This document shows, piece after piece, positions 44,698-53,699 of a stretch of DNA of 64,000 nucleotides; positions within the stretch are counted from its first letter, which is position 1, and every line of letters begins with the position of its first letter. The position numbers and the translations under genes were made by a program. The DNA is from Methanorbis rubei (lineage in GTDB: Archaea; Halobacteriota; Methanomicrobia; Methanomicrobiales; Methanocorpusculaceae). The stretch covers positions 62,001 through 126,000 of the forward strand of contig NZ_JAWDKB010000006.1 of NCBI RefSeq assembly GCF_032714495.1. Reading direction: 5' to 3'. Below the pieces are notes generated by a model. It ran no database searches and was not told where the DNA came from. It saw only the letters and a list, made by a program, of their open reading frames with translations.

Positions 44698-46236
44698 ATG
44701 TACTCACCTGACACTACCAAGTATCTTATTCATATTCATATCGAGGCTGAGGGGGTGGTCGAAAAACCCGACGTAGTCGGGGCTGTTTTCGGCCAGACCG
44801 AAGGATTATTAGGCGAAGATATGGATTTGCGCGACCTGCAGCGAAGCGGTCGCGTTGGCAGAATCGATGTGCAGATTACGAGCAAGCACGGTAAAACCAC
44901 CGGTGAGCTCTACGTCGCATCTTCTCTTGATCGTGCGGAAACGGCAATCCTTGCTGCGTCCCTTGAGACCATCGAGCGGGTCGGCCCCTGCGTTTCCATT
45001 ATCAAGGTGCAGGGGATCGAGGATCTACGGGCGATCAAACGCCGCCAGATTGTGGACCGTGCCAAAGAGCTGCTGCTCGAATCGTTTGATGATGTCGGAA
45101 TCTCGACCAATGATATTCTTGCCGAGGTTCGCGAGTCCATCAGGGTGGAGAAGGTCTCTTCCATTGGCGAGGAACGCCTCCCGGCAGGACCCAATGTCAT
45201 GGACTCGGATGCCATCATTATTGTAGAAGGGAGAGCCGATGTGCTGAACCTTCTCAAGTGCGGCATCAAAAACACGGTGGCTGTTGAGGGAACCAAAGTT
45301 CCCCAGACGGTTGTGGAGCTGAGCATCAAGAAGAACACGACGGTGTTTGTGGACGGCGACCGCGGAGGAGATCTGATTCTGCGTGAGCTTTTGCAGGTCG
45401 CAGAGATTGATTTCGTGGCGTTTTCTCCCCGCGGACGAAGTGTGGAGGACATGTCGCGCAAGGAGATTGTGAAGTCTCTGCGCAACAAGATTCCTGCTGA
45501 TACCCTGCGTGCACAGATTACGCGTGACGAGCCGATTGCTGATCTCGTGCCTGATCTTGTTTCGATGCATGATGTGACAGCAGATCTTGCAATGATGCAG
45601 GCTGTCTCTGAGCCTGAGGTGCCCAGCGCGGTTTCGGTCCCTTTGTCTGAGCCGGTGGTGCCGGTTCCCGCAGTGATTCCCGAGGCAGTGCCTCTCGTGC
45701 CTGCTCCTGTGCCAATTTCCGAGCCTGCTCCCGCAGTGCCTGCTGTTCCGGAAAAGACCACTCGTTCCAAGAAGACGGCGGCGGTTTCTGCCGAACCGGT
45801 TGTTCCTCCGCAGAAGGTGGCTGAGGTTCCGCTTGCATCGGTTGCGGTCATCACCGGCGAACCTGAGCCGGCGTCTGTGCCTGCTCCTGCGCCCGCACCT
45901 GCATCTGTACCGAAGACGAAGCAGGCCGCACCTGCTGTGCCGCCTGTTCTGGTTGCAGAACCAAGGACCATTGCCGAGCACTCGGACTGGATGCGTCAGA
46001 CCGGAAGGGCCCGCGTTCTTACTGCTGATGGTGCCATTCACGGCGACTACTCGTTATCTGAGATGCGGGATATTCTGCCAAAGCTGAAGGGGGACTTCGC
46101 CGGTGTGATCATCGACGAAGTGGTGAACCAGCGGTTTGTGGATACGGCTGCAGAGAAGGGAATGAAGTTTGTTGTGGCGAAAAACTTTGATGGAATCGTC
46201 CGGCGTCCCGTGTCTATTAGGATGATTTTACTCTAA
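44698..46236 (+). CDS. dnaG: archaeal DnaG-like primase / exosome-associated protein
   Basis: A 512-residue protein. The N-terminal domain (KYLIHIHIEAEGVVEKPDVVGAVFGQTEGLLGEDMDLRDLQ) is diagnostic of archaeal DnaG. The TOPRIM domain has IIVEGRADVLNLL near residue 177 and FVDGDRGGDL near residue 218, with the metal acidic residues present. An unusually long Pro/Ala/Val-rich linker covers residues 305-420, then a conserved C-terminal domain. Archaeal DnaG acts with the RNA exosome and has primase activity. A TATA-like ATTTATATG lies at about 44615. Confidence 0.9.
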   Translation: MYSPDTTKYLIHIHIEAEGVVEKPDVVGAVFGQTEGLLGEDMDLRDLQRSGRVGRIDVQITSKHGKTTGELYVASSLDRAETAILAASLETIERVGPCVSIIKVQGIEDLRAIKRRQIVDRAKELLLESFDDVGISTNDILAEVRESIRVEKVSSIGEERLPAGPNVMDSDAIIIVEGRADVLNLLKCGIKNTVAVEGTKVPQTVVELSIKKNTTVFVDGDRGGDLILRELLQVAEIDFVAFSPRGRSVEDMSRKEIVKSLRNKIPADTLRAQITRDEPIADLVPDLVSMHDVTADLAMMQAVSEPEVPSAVSVPLSEPVVPVPAVIPEAVPLVPAPVPISEPAPAVPAVPEKTTRSKKTAAVSAEPVVPPQKVAEVPLASVAVITGEPEPASVPAPAPAPASVPKTKQAAPAVPPVLVAEPRTIAEHSDWMRQTGRARVLTADGAIHGDYSLSEMRDILPKLKGDFAGVIIDEVVNQRFVDTAAEKGMKFVVAKNFDGIVRRPVSIRMILL

Positions 46237-46237
46237 C

Positions 46238-46312
46238 TTTTTTTTTGATGAGGTGACTCTGCCTCCCACGGAAAAACAGGGTGCAGGCCTTTGGTCTGCA
46301 CTCTGTTTTTCC
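46238..46312. terminator. bidirectional terminator hairpin between dnaG and cobY
   Basis: A T run follows dnaG at 46238-46246. GGAAAAACAGGGTGCAG at 46270-46286 pairs with CTGCACTCTGTTTTTCC at 46296-46312 (17 pairs, one of them G-T) with a nine-base loop. The two genes converge here. The hairpin arms and the loop resemble the short words of the palindromic repeats elsewhere in the window. Confidence 0.6.
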
Positions 46313-46346
46313 ATGAGTGGAGCTGATCAAGTACAGATAGTGCCCT

Positions 46347-46949
46347 TCACAACCCACGCACCGCATAGAACTCGCGTTCCAGCACCGCAAGCTCCTCGCG
46401 GGTATTGATATTGAATGCAAGGCCGGGCTCATCAAGCAGCAGGCAGAACTCTTCCTGCGCAACACCGATCAGACCGCCGGTCAGTATGTTCACTGCGCAG
46501 GGAGTTGCCGCAACGCCGCAGACAGTTTCACAGTAGCGGGGCTGCATGCCGTATGCCTCGCACCTGCTGACCGGCACCCAGGCAGAGCATGCGGGAAGTC
46601 CGTGTTCGGCATGGGCCGCACGGATGCGGCGGATGATATCCTCGGTTAAGCAGGGGATATCTGCTGCCGAGGTGAAGAGCGGGCCTTCCTCATCGGTCAT
46701 CTCTACTGCTTCGGTGAGGTCCTCTACATAGCCGGTTCCTGCTGTGTCAAGGAAGTCGATGCCGTTTGCCCTGCACCAGTTTCTGGTGAACGGTGTCTTG
46801 TGTGAGGTGATAACGAGCGGTTCGCAGTCTGCCGCAGCAAATGCATCCAGCACCCAGGAGATCATCGGCTGCTCATGCACCATCACCAGCGCTTTTTCTC
46901 CAAGTCTCAGGCGTGATCCTTCGCCGCCGGCAAGAATCAGCGCAAGCAT
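46347..46949 (-). CDS. cobY: adenosylcobinamide-phosphate guanylyltransferase CobY
   Basis: A 200-residue nucleotidyltransferase. The N-terminal LALILAGGEGSRLRLGEKALV is the GTP-binding loop of CobY/MobA-like enzymes, and FTSAADIPCLTEDII is the metal-binding DxP segment. The archaeal CobY replaces bacterial CobU in the GTP-dependent activation of adenosylcobinamide phosphate. The start overlaps the cobD 3' end by 13 bases. Confidence 0.88.
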   Translation of the reverse strand: MLALILAGGEGSRLRLGEKALVMVHEQPMISWVLDAFAAADCEPLVITSHKTPFTRNWCRANGIDFLDTAGTGYVEDLTEAVEMTDEEGPLFTSAADIPCLTEDIIRRIRAAHAEHGLPACSAWVPVSRCEAYGMQPRYCETVCGVAATPCAVNILTGGLIGVAQEEFCLLLDEPGLAFNINTREELAVLEREFYAVRGL

Positions 46950-47947
46950 GCCTCAACTGCCTCCAGTACCCGGACGTTTTTCTCCCGAGTCTCAACCGAG
47001 ACCCGGATGCTTCTTGCAAGACCAAACGAGGTGCAGTCGCGGACAAGAATTCCTTTGTCGATCATTGCTCTGGTGAAGTGAGCTGCGTCACGGTCAAGGT
47101 GGATGAGAATATAATTGACCGTTGACTCTTCATAGGATAACTCAAGGTCTCTCAGGCGGGCATAATACCAGTCGCGCTCTTCGGCAAGTTTGCGGGCAGA
47201 GTCCCGCAGTTCATGATAGTGGGCGAGGGCAAGTTTTGCATAATACTCGGCAAATGCGTTCACGGTCCATGGTGTGCGGGCGGTTTCAATTTTTGCGATC
47301 AGGTCAGGGTCACCGAACCCGAACCCGAATCTGATGCCAGGCACACAGAAGGATTTGGTTAACGACCGCATTACAAAAAGATCCGGAGACCGCAGGTCCG
47401 TGATCGAGTCCTCAGGCTCGGAGAGGTCCATGAATGCTTCGTCCACGAAGAGTTTTGTTCCGTCGCTTGTGCAGAGCTCAAGTTCAGCGAGCATCTGTTC
47501 TCTTGAGAGAAGGGTTCCGGTCGGGTTGTTCGGGTTGCAGATGAATCTGACCTTTGGCTTTTGGTTGCCGAGCTGGTCGCCGGAGCGTATCTCTGCTCCG
47601 GCAAGTTCAGCAGAGAGGCCGTACTCGGAGAATGTCGGCTGATCAATTCTTGCGATGTCGCCGGTTTTGAGAGTGGTGTGACAGTAGACGCGTATGAGCT
47701 CTGCGGATCCGTTGCCGACGCATATTTCGTCCACATTTCTTTCGAACACGCGTGAGATGCTTTCTTTTAATTCTATGTAACTGTCATCAGGGTAGAAGGA
47801 GAGATCCGCGCAAGAGTAGTCAACAGGAAAGGCTGGGACATGCGGGTTCATGCTTGCGCTCACGTCAAGAAAATCGCAGCCGAATGTGCGCCTCAGTTCC
47901 TGTGCTTTTCCTCCATGCACAGCTTTTTTTGGAAAATGTCTCTCCAT
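46937..47947 (-). CDS. cobD: threonine-phosphate decarboxylase CobD-like PLP enzyme
   Basis: A 336-residue class I/II aminotransferase-fold protein. The N-terminal HGGKAQELRR and DVSASMNPHVPAF, then CNPNNPTGTLL near residue 157 and the PLP-lysine SLTKSFCVPGIRFG near residue 211. The VPGIR form points to CobD over histidinol-phosphate aminotransferase. It makes aminopropanol phosphate for the cobamide loop. ATG 47947 is chosen: a TATA-like TATTTATG lies near 47983 (minus strand) and the open frame to 48067 is not family-like. Confidence 0.86.
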   Translation of the reverse strand: MERHFPKKAVHGGKAQELRRTFGCDFLDVSASMNPHVPAFPVDYSCADLSFYPDDSYIELKESISRVFERNVDEICVGNGSAELIRVYCHTTLKTGDIARIDQPTFSEYGLSAELAGAEIRSGDQLGNQKPKVRFICNPNNPTGTLLSREQMLAELELCTSDGTKLFVDEAFMDLSEPEDSITDLRSPDLFVMRSLTKSFCVPGIRFGFGFGDPDLIAKIETARTPWTVNAFAEYYAKLALAHYHELRDSARKLAEERDWYYARLRDLELSYEESTVNYILIHLDRDAAHFTRAMIDKGILVRDCTSFGLARSIRVSVETREKNVRVLEAVEACLR

Positions 47948-48099
47948 GCTCTTGAATTCCTGTTTATTAGTATCGACGCACGGACATAAATACCGTGCAG
48001 AATGGCAGTATTTTTTAATGAACCGAACCTGTCTGGCATACATATCTATATATGGGAAGAGATTCAATTATGTTTTGTCCAAAACAGGACGTCAGTCGA

Positions 48100-48150
48100 G
48101 TGTCATACTAATGTCAGACAAATGTCAGACGAATGACTGACAATTGTCTG
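48100..48150. promoter_or_regulatory. repeated operator-like sites before the RHH gene
   Basis: ATGTCAGAC occurs at 48111-48119 and 48122-48130. Inverted partners (ACTGACA, then TGTCTGA) follow at 48136-48152. The spacing of about eleven bases suits ribbon-helix-helix dimers binding side by side. The TATA-like ATATCTATATATGGG is at about 48041-48055. Autoregulation by the small RHH protein is inferred. Confidence 0.5.
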
Positions 48151-48162
48151 AATGGAGTTATG

Positions 48163-48348
48163 ATGGACAGAATCACGATCCGCTTACCGCCGCAGCAGGT
48201 GGAACTACTGGAGAAACTTGTTGAGACTGGGGAGTTTCCCACCGTATCTGAAGCCGTCAGATACGCCGTGAGGGAGTTTCTCGCAGGTAGAAGCGAACGA
48301 ATTATTCGTGAGAGTGACCAGGTATCCACATTCGACGTACGACTTTAA
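48163..48348 (+). CDS. ribbon-helix-helix transcriptional regulator upstream of ftsZ
   Basis: A 61-residue CopG/Arc-like protein. [40 protein letters not shown] is a full RHH domain, followed by a short charged tail. The ATG at 48163 has GGAG six bases upstream; earlier starts at 48160 and 48133 are less likely because the latter lies inside the operator repeats. FtsZ begins 29 bases later. It probably controls itself and ftsZ. Confidence 0.82.
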   Translation: MDRITIRLPPQQVELLEKLVETGEFPTVSEAVRYAVREFLAGRSERIIRESDQVSTFDVRL

Positions 48349-48377
48349 TGTTAAAAATTATTGGGGTGTGAAAAAAC

Positions 48378-49544
48378 ATGCAGAGTATTATTAACGAGGC
48401 ATTAAAAAACTCAGAACTTGAAAAGGGAATGCAGAAGACCTCTATCGTTGACGACGACGATATGCTTGGACAGCCAAGAATCGTGATTGTCGGCTGCGGA
48501 GGCGCAGGAAACAACACCATCAACCGTCTGCACAACATGAAGGTTGCCGGTGCTGAGACTATCGCAATCAACACCGACAAGCAGCACCTGGATATGATTC
48601 AGGCTGACAAGCGTGTTCTTATCGGCAAGTCCCTGACCCGCGGTCTTGGTGCCGGAGGTTTCCCTGATGTTGGTCGCCGTGCCGCAGAGATGGCCAGACC
48701 GACGCTTGAAGAGATCTTAAAGGATGCAGACCTTGTGTTCGTCACTGCCGGTATGGGCGGTGGAACTGGTACGGGATCCGCACCGGTTGTTGCACAGATT
48801 GCCAAGGAACACGGAGCTATTGTTATTGCAATGGTCAGCTACCCGTTCCAGGTTGAGCGTGCGAGAATGCTGAAGGCCGAGGATGGTCTTGAGGCAATGC
48901 GTCAGGCAGCAGATTCTGTTATTGTTCTCGACAACAACAGACTGAAGAACTTTGTTCCAAACCTTCCGCTTGGTCAGGCCTTCTCCGTGATGGACCAGAT
49001 CATTGCTGAGACGGTAAAAGGAATCTCTGAGACGATCACTGAGCCGTCCTTAATCAACATCGACTACGCAGATGTCCGTGCAATCATGAGCAAGGGCGGT
49101 CTTGCAGTTATGCTGGTCGGCGAGTCCAAGCAGCAGAACAAGGCTGAGAGCGTTATCCGCGACTGTCTTGCACACCCGCTTCTTGACATCGATTTCAGAG
49201 GCGCAACCGGCGGTCTTATCCACATCACGGGCGGTAATGATCTTACGCTCCATGATGCTGAGGAGATTGCCCAGCAGCTGACCTATGAACTTGATCCGCA
49301 CGCAGATGTTATCTGGGGCGCACGTGTCCGCAAGGACTTTGAGGGCAAGGTTTCAGTTATGGCAATCATGACCGGTATCCAGAGCCCGCAGATTCTTGGC
49401 GGCCACTCGGTTAACCTTGCATCCAAGCCCTCTCAGTCAAGCGGCAGCGGCTTTAACTATGCCCAGGCTTCCGCCGCAACCCACTCCTCGTCAAACAATA
49501 CCGCAACTGCACGCAGCGGTTCAAGCTTTGACTGGATTATGTAA
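48378..49544 (+). CDS. ftsZ: cell division protein FtsZ (archaeal FtsZ1-type)
   Basis: A 388-residue tubulin-like GTPase. Signature motifs are [15 protein letters not shown] near residue 37, [12 protein letters not shown], and the GTP loop [14 protein letters not shown] near residue 130. The T7-loop [15 protein letters not shown] near residue 230 includes the catalytic Asp. The C-terminal 45 residues are Ser- and Asn-rich. It forms the Z-ring. A RHH gene lies directly upstream and a hairpin-rich region downstream. Confidence 0.95.
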   Translation: MQSIINEALKNSELEKGMQKTSIVDDDDMLGQPRIVIVGCGGAGNNTINRLHNMKVAGAETIAINTDKQHLDMIQADKRVLIGKSLTRGLGAGGFPDVGRRAAEMARPTLEEILKDADLVFVTAGMGGGTGTGSAPVVAQIAKEHGAIVIAMVSYPFQVERARMLKAEDGLEAMRQAADSVIVLDNNRLKNFVPNLPLGQAFSVMDQIIAETVKGISETITEPSLINIDYADVRAIMSKGGLAVMLVGESKQQNKAESVIRDCLAHPLLDIDFRGATGGLIHITGGNDLTLHDAEEIAQQLTYELDPHADVIWGARVRKDFEGKVSVMAIMTGIQSPQILGGHSVNLASKPSQSSGSGFNYAQASAATHSSSNNTATARSGSSFDWIM

Positions 49545-49592
49545 GGTAGGGCAGCCACCATCCTTACACCGAGGATTTCCATACATACACTA

Positions 49593-49795
49593 GGTACCGG
49601 GGAGAAACTACACACCAACCACCACTCAGCTTCCCGGTGCCAGTTTCCTGGAGTACAAAGGACTCAGATATTCCAACCAATACGATAACTATAATTCACA
49701 CGGGGCAGGATTCACACTCAGCTGCCCCGAAAACCCCAACCCGCAATCGGGGTTGGTCAGCCTCTTTTGTTTTTTATTCTTTTTCGGTATCTTGT
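49593..49795 (+). terminator. three consecutive hairpins and T tract after ftsZ (possible sRNA)
   Basis: GGTACCGGGGA at 49593-49603 pairs with TTCCCGGTGCC at 49631-49641. CGGGGCAG at 49701-49708 pairs with CTGCCCCG at 49722-49729. CCAACCC at 49736-49742 pairs with GGGTTGG at 49750-49756. The last hairpin is followed by a T-rich tract at 49763-49793. The first two could belong to a regulatory RNA or the ftsZ 3' untranslated region. Confidence 0.45.
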
Positions 49796-49799
49796 ACTT

Positions 49800-50030
49800 T
49801 CTGTTCCGCCCACGGAAAAGCGGAGCACACGGAAATTTCACAGAAAAAACATCACGGAGCAGACGAGAACATCACGGAAATGAGTTGTTCGTGTGTTGTT
49901 TTCGGATTCCGTATTGTTCACGCCTCTCAGTGATGTTTTTATTTCTGTGTTTTCCTGCGAAGCTGCGCAACAGTAAGCATGATGGGGCAGGCATGCTTTC
50001 TCGCGTTTTTCTTGGGCGGCTTTTCGATTA
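49800..50030. repeat. degraded type 1 repeat remnant before the coiled-coil gene
   Basis: CCCACGGAAAAGCGGAGCAC and ATTTCACAGAAAAAACATCACG near 49808-49855 resemble the interior of type 1 elements, and CCTGCGAAGCTGCGCAACAG near 49955 resembles the shared repeat words. Ends are not recognisable. The gap 49545-50287 otherwise holds no gene; the final part is T-rich. Confidence 0.4.
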
Positions 50031-50287
50031 GGGACAGAAATCTATCCTCTCCGACATGTTTAAATGTTAAGGTCTCCATTTATTATAGGAAAGTCGTGTA
50101 TCTGAAAGGTAGAGTACCTGAAGACAGACGGCAGAAAGTACAGGAGGTTGAATACCATTCGTTCGCTTGAGATTATAGATTCGTTTTTGTGTCATTTTTC
50201 ATGCAATTTTGTATTTGATTCCCGCCTTTTTCCGTTTATGTTTTCCACTCGATTCAATCAGGCGGCTGCTCAGGATAGGTAAGAACG

Positions 50288-51169
50288 TTGACCGAAGATC
50301 TTGTCGCAAAGAGAAAAACACTCCTCGAAGAGTCTGAAGAACACAAAACAAAGCGCAATGAGTTGAACGCGCAGGCAAGCCAGTTTGCCCGCGAGAGAAA
50401 CGAGTTGAACAATGCAACCCGTCAGTATGTTGAGGATGCACAGAAGAATAAAGAGCTTCGTGATCAGAACAACAACGAGGTTCAGGCTCTTAAGGAACAG
50501 CGCAATGAGTTAAACGACAAGGCGAATGCGCTTTTCGAAGAGATTGACGCACTCAGAGGCGATGCAGGTTCCGGCGCAGCCGCTGCAAGCCATGAGAAGA
50601 AGACTTCCGCAAAGGATATTCTCCGTCAAATTGAGTCTCTTGAGGAGAGACAGCAGACTGAGGTCATGACGACGGAAAAAGAGCGCGAGCTTGTCGACAA
50701 GATTAAGCAGCTCCGTTCCGAAGTCAAAGAGCAGGAAGTTGAGCACGAGCAGAACAAGGAAGTTCGCGGCCGCTTAATTGAGGCACGCGAGTTCCGCAAG
50801 CAGGCATCCGCTCTGCACGCAGATGTGACCGAGAAGGCAGAGCTTGCTCAGAAGCACCACGATCTGATGGTCGAGTGCTACCGCAAGGCTGACAAGTCAC
50901 GTGAGGGTGCAGATGCAAAGCACAAGCAGTTTGTCGAGGCCCAGGAAGCAGCAGATTCCGAGCACAAGGCATTCCTTGAGTGCCAGAAGAACCTCCGCGA
51001 TTATGATAAGGTTCTGACCGGTATGCGCAGCAAGCAGAAGAAGGTCAAGACTGTGAAGGAGAACAAGTCCGCACGCAAGGAAGCAGAGACCATCTTCAAT
51101 GCTTTCAAGAGCGGCGAGAAGCTGACGACCGAGGATCTGTTAAAGCTCCAGCGGTCGAAGCTTATCTAA
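50288..51169 (+). CDS. archaeal coiled-coil protein (COG1340 type)
   Basis: A 293-residue protein, nearly all helix. Heptad-like runs rich in Glu, Lys, Arg, Gln and Leu cover residues 1-85 and 105-270, separated by an Ala/Gly stretch near residue 95. Repeated words such as KRNELNAQA, ERNELNNAT and QRNELNDKA suggest internal repetition. The start is TTG 50288, preceded by AGGTAAG. It matches the uncharacterised COG1340 family. A structural role is likely. Confidence 0.72.
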   Translation: MTEDLVAKRKTLLEESEEHKTKRNELNAQASQFARERNELNNATRQYVEDAQKNKELRDQNNNEVQALKEQRNELNDKANALFEEIDALRGDAGSGAAAASHEKKTSAKDILRQIESLEERQQTEVMTTEKERELVDKIKQLRSEVKEQEVEHEQNKEVRGRLIEAREFRKQASALHADVTEKAELAQKHHDLMVECYRKADKSREGADAKHKQFVEAQEAADSEHKAFLECQKNLRDYDKVLTGMRSKQKKVKTVKENKSARKEAETIFNAFKSGEKLTTEDLLKLQRSKLI

Positions 51170-51247
51170 ATTCCATATTTTTTTTCTGTTTTGCGGGTGG
51201 TTTGTTGACCACAGGTATATTATCGATTAACTCGCAAGGTATAATGA

Positions 51248-52429
51248 ATGACTGCGGGACGAATTCTGATTCTCAGCGTCGATCGGGACGATGATATCGG
51301 ATATAAGGCAGGCGTGACGAGTCCTGTTGTGGGGAGAGAGGCGTGTCTGGATGCTGCGACGCGTCTTGGTATTGCAGATCCGGAGGATTCGGATACGAAT
51401 GCGATTTTTCAGGCAGTTAAGACGTATGATGAGCTGAAGGGCAAGGGCGAGGATGTGGAGGTTGCGGTTATCGGCGGCAATCATATGAATATGCTGGAGG
51501 GTGACCGCCGGATTGCTGAACTTTTGGAGGATCTGGTTGCACAGACCGGGGTTGAGAAGTGTGTGCTGATTTCGGATGGTGCGGAGGATGAGTTTGTTCT
51601 GCCGATTATCCAGTCGTATCTGAAGGTGTCGGGTGTTGTGCGTGTGGTGATTAAGCAGCTGCCGAATATCGAGGGTACGTACTATATTATTAAAAAACTG
51701 TTTAATGATCCGAAGATTGCGCGAAGCGTTCTGGTGCCGATTGCGCTTGCGATGATTTTGTATGTGGCGGCGTCCCTGCTGTCTCCAGAGATTCCGGCGA
51801 TGCTGGTGGTGATCGGTATTATCGGTGTGTATCTGCTGATTAAGGGTTTCGATCTGGATGAGTATGTGGGTTATATTTACTACGGGTTTGTTGATTCATT
51901 CCATAAAGGGCGGATTTCGTTCGTGGCGTATGCGATTGCCGGAATTCTGACGCTCTGCGGTGTGATTGCTGGTCTGATGAGTATTGTGACGTACTATCCG
52001 GTGACGGGGGATCCCGGGCTGCTCTATAATGTGATGACGTTCCTGTATGGTGCGGTTATCTGGGTGGTTGTGGGCGGTCTTGTTGCGGTGGCTGGTAAGA
52101 TTGCGGACTGTGTGCAGAATGAGCGGGCGGCTCTTGCACGGATGTTTGTGGTGCCGTTCTTTATTGTTGCGCTGGGGATGATTGTGTATGGGGCGGTGAT
52201 TTATTTCCTGTCGATTTCACCGATTGAGCCGTTCCCGTTTACGACGACTGAGGGTGTTGTGGCTATTATCCTCCTGACGCTTGCGGGGCTGATTGTGGCG
52301 TTTACGGGCATTTATTACCGCCCGCTTGTGCAGCGGTATGTGCTTGCGTGGATTGATCGAAAGATGCGTCAGGATAAGGAAGAGGAGGAGAAGACGCACG
52401 CTCCGGTGTATAAGAAGATTAAATACTGA
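51248..52429 (+). CDS. DUF373 membrane protein
   Basis: A 393-residue protein. The N-terminal domain (residues 1-145) has LILSVDRDDDIGYKAG and the VIGGNHMNMLEGDRRIAE stretch of the DUF373 family. The C-terminal half has about six or seven spans, and the protein ends in a charged cytoplasmic tail. The family is archaeal and without known function. It follows the coiled-coil gene on the same strand. Confidence 0.8.
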   Translation: MTAGRILILSVDRDDDIGYKAGVTSPVVGREACLDAATRLGIADPEDSDTNAIFQAVKTYDELKGKGEDVEVAVIGGNHMNMLEGDRRIAELLEDLVAQTGVEKCVLISDGAEDEFVLPIIQSYLKVSGVVRVVIKQLPNIEGTYYIIKKLFNDPKIARSVLVPIALAMILYVAASLLSPEIPAMLVVIGIIGVYLLIKGFDLDEYVGYIYYGFVDSFHKGRISFVAYAIAGILTLCGVIAGLMSIVTYYPVTGDPGLLYNVMTFLYGAVIWVVVGGLVAVAGKIADCVQNERAALARMFVVPFFIVALGMIVYGAVIYFLSISPIEPFPFTTTEGVVAIILLTLAGLIVAFTGIYYRPLVQRYVLAWIDRKMRQDKEEEEKTHAPVYKKIKY

Positions 52430-52814
52430 TTTTTTTATTTTTTTGGGTGATGGTGGATACCTTCTGCTTAGGCGCTGATTTATGAAGAACAGTGATGATG
52501 AATCTGGGGCATTTTGTTCATCATAATCAGCACACGCGTCGGATGATGTAAGTCGTAACCGGTGGATAATCACACCTATTTTTCGATGAAAACATCATTT
52601 TTGTTCTTCTTCGTATGATCATCCCTATCTGTAGCTCATCTCTCTCAAACATATCAACATGACAATCTTTCGTTTGCCGCACACAACATATCTCGAACAA
52701 GAAAATCATAATTTCCAAACCTTATTTGACAATCTAACCTCTCTCATCGCATATCAGGATCAATACGTTCTGCTATTCATAGCATCCGCTGCAAACACTC
52801 TTACCGAACCACGC

Positions 52815-53612
52815 ATGCATGATCTCGAAATACTCATACACACCTATCTTGAATACTGCAGGTATCAGAAAGGCCTCAACGAAAAAACCCTCCAAGCCTA
52901 CAAAATTGATCTCTTACAGTATCACTCCTACTATTCTGGCTGTCCCATCCCCGAAGTCCTCTCCCGGAATAACCTCATTCACTACATCACCCATCTCCAC
53001 AAAAACTACAAACCACGAAGCTCCAAACGAAAAATTGCCAGCCTCAAAGCATTCTGCGCATACCTGCAGTATGAAGAAATATTTCCTGAGAACCCCTTCG
53101 AACGAATCAAAACAAAATTTCAGGAACCTCTCCTTTTGCCTCGCACCATCCCTTTCGTAAACATCGAAACTCTTCTGATTACCGCCTATGCAGAGGCAAA
53201 ACATCATGCAGATACCAATCATTATCACACCTGTCTGCGGGATATTGCAGTTTTGGAACTTCTCTTCGCCACCGGGATCCGTGTATCTGAATTGTGCGGA
53301 CTTAATCAAATGGACATTGATCTTGATCGCGGCGTTGTCAAGATCTATGGAAAGGGTGCCAGGGAGCGAATTGTTCAGATCGGCCATGCTGAGGTACTGG
53401 CCGCACTCATCCGGTATCGTGATGCATTCACTCAGGATATTGAATCAGGTGGTGCTTTTTTCGTGAACCGTGTCCATCATCGCCTATCTGAGCAGTCTGT
53501 GAGACTCATGATCAACAAGTACACCGAGAAGGCCTCTCTTCCTCTTCATATAACTCCGCACATGTTCCGGCACATTTATGTCAAGCGCATGACAAAAAAT
53601 ATTTTGCAATAA
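52815..53612 (+). pseudogene. XerC/D-like tyrosine recombinase truncated at its C-terminus
   Basis: About 265 residues from ATG 52815, with an open extension to 52659. The N-terminal SAM-like domain is intact (LEYCRYQKGLNEKTLQAYKIDLLQY). The catalytic core has TGIRVSEL (Arg), GKGARER (Lys) and the HMFRH box. The frame then stops 14 codons after this box (TAA at 53610-53612), so the second His/Trp and the nucleophilic Tyr are missing. No remnant of the end is found downstream. It borders the AT-rich three-gene island. Confidence 0.75.
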
Positions 53613-53628
53613 TTTGTTGACTGGAACT

Positions 53629-53668
53629 ACAAAGGAAAGCAATTTTATTGCAAACTACTTGCCTTTGT
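53629..53668. terminator. double hairpin at the left end of the island
   Basis: ACAAAGG at 53629-53635 pairs with CCTTTGT at 53662-53668, and inside it GCAAT at 53639-53643 pairs with ATTGC at 53647-53651. It separates the truncated recombinase from the 3' end of the large island gene. It may be a terminator for both. Confidence 0.4.
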
Positions 53669-53699
53669 ATAAAATAGCTTGTCACCAATAATAGTATTG

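Noticed and set aside
44910-46041. Long antisense frames across dnaG (353 and 338 codons)
   Set aside because: They arise from the Pro/Ala-rich linker and GC bias; composition is low complexity and unlike a protein family.
49637-50031. Open frames in the gap after ftsZ
   Set aside because: They run across hairpins and repeat sequence and have no plausible start or known domain.
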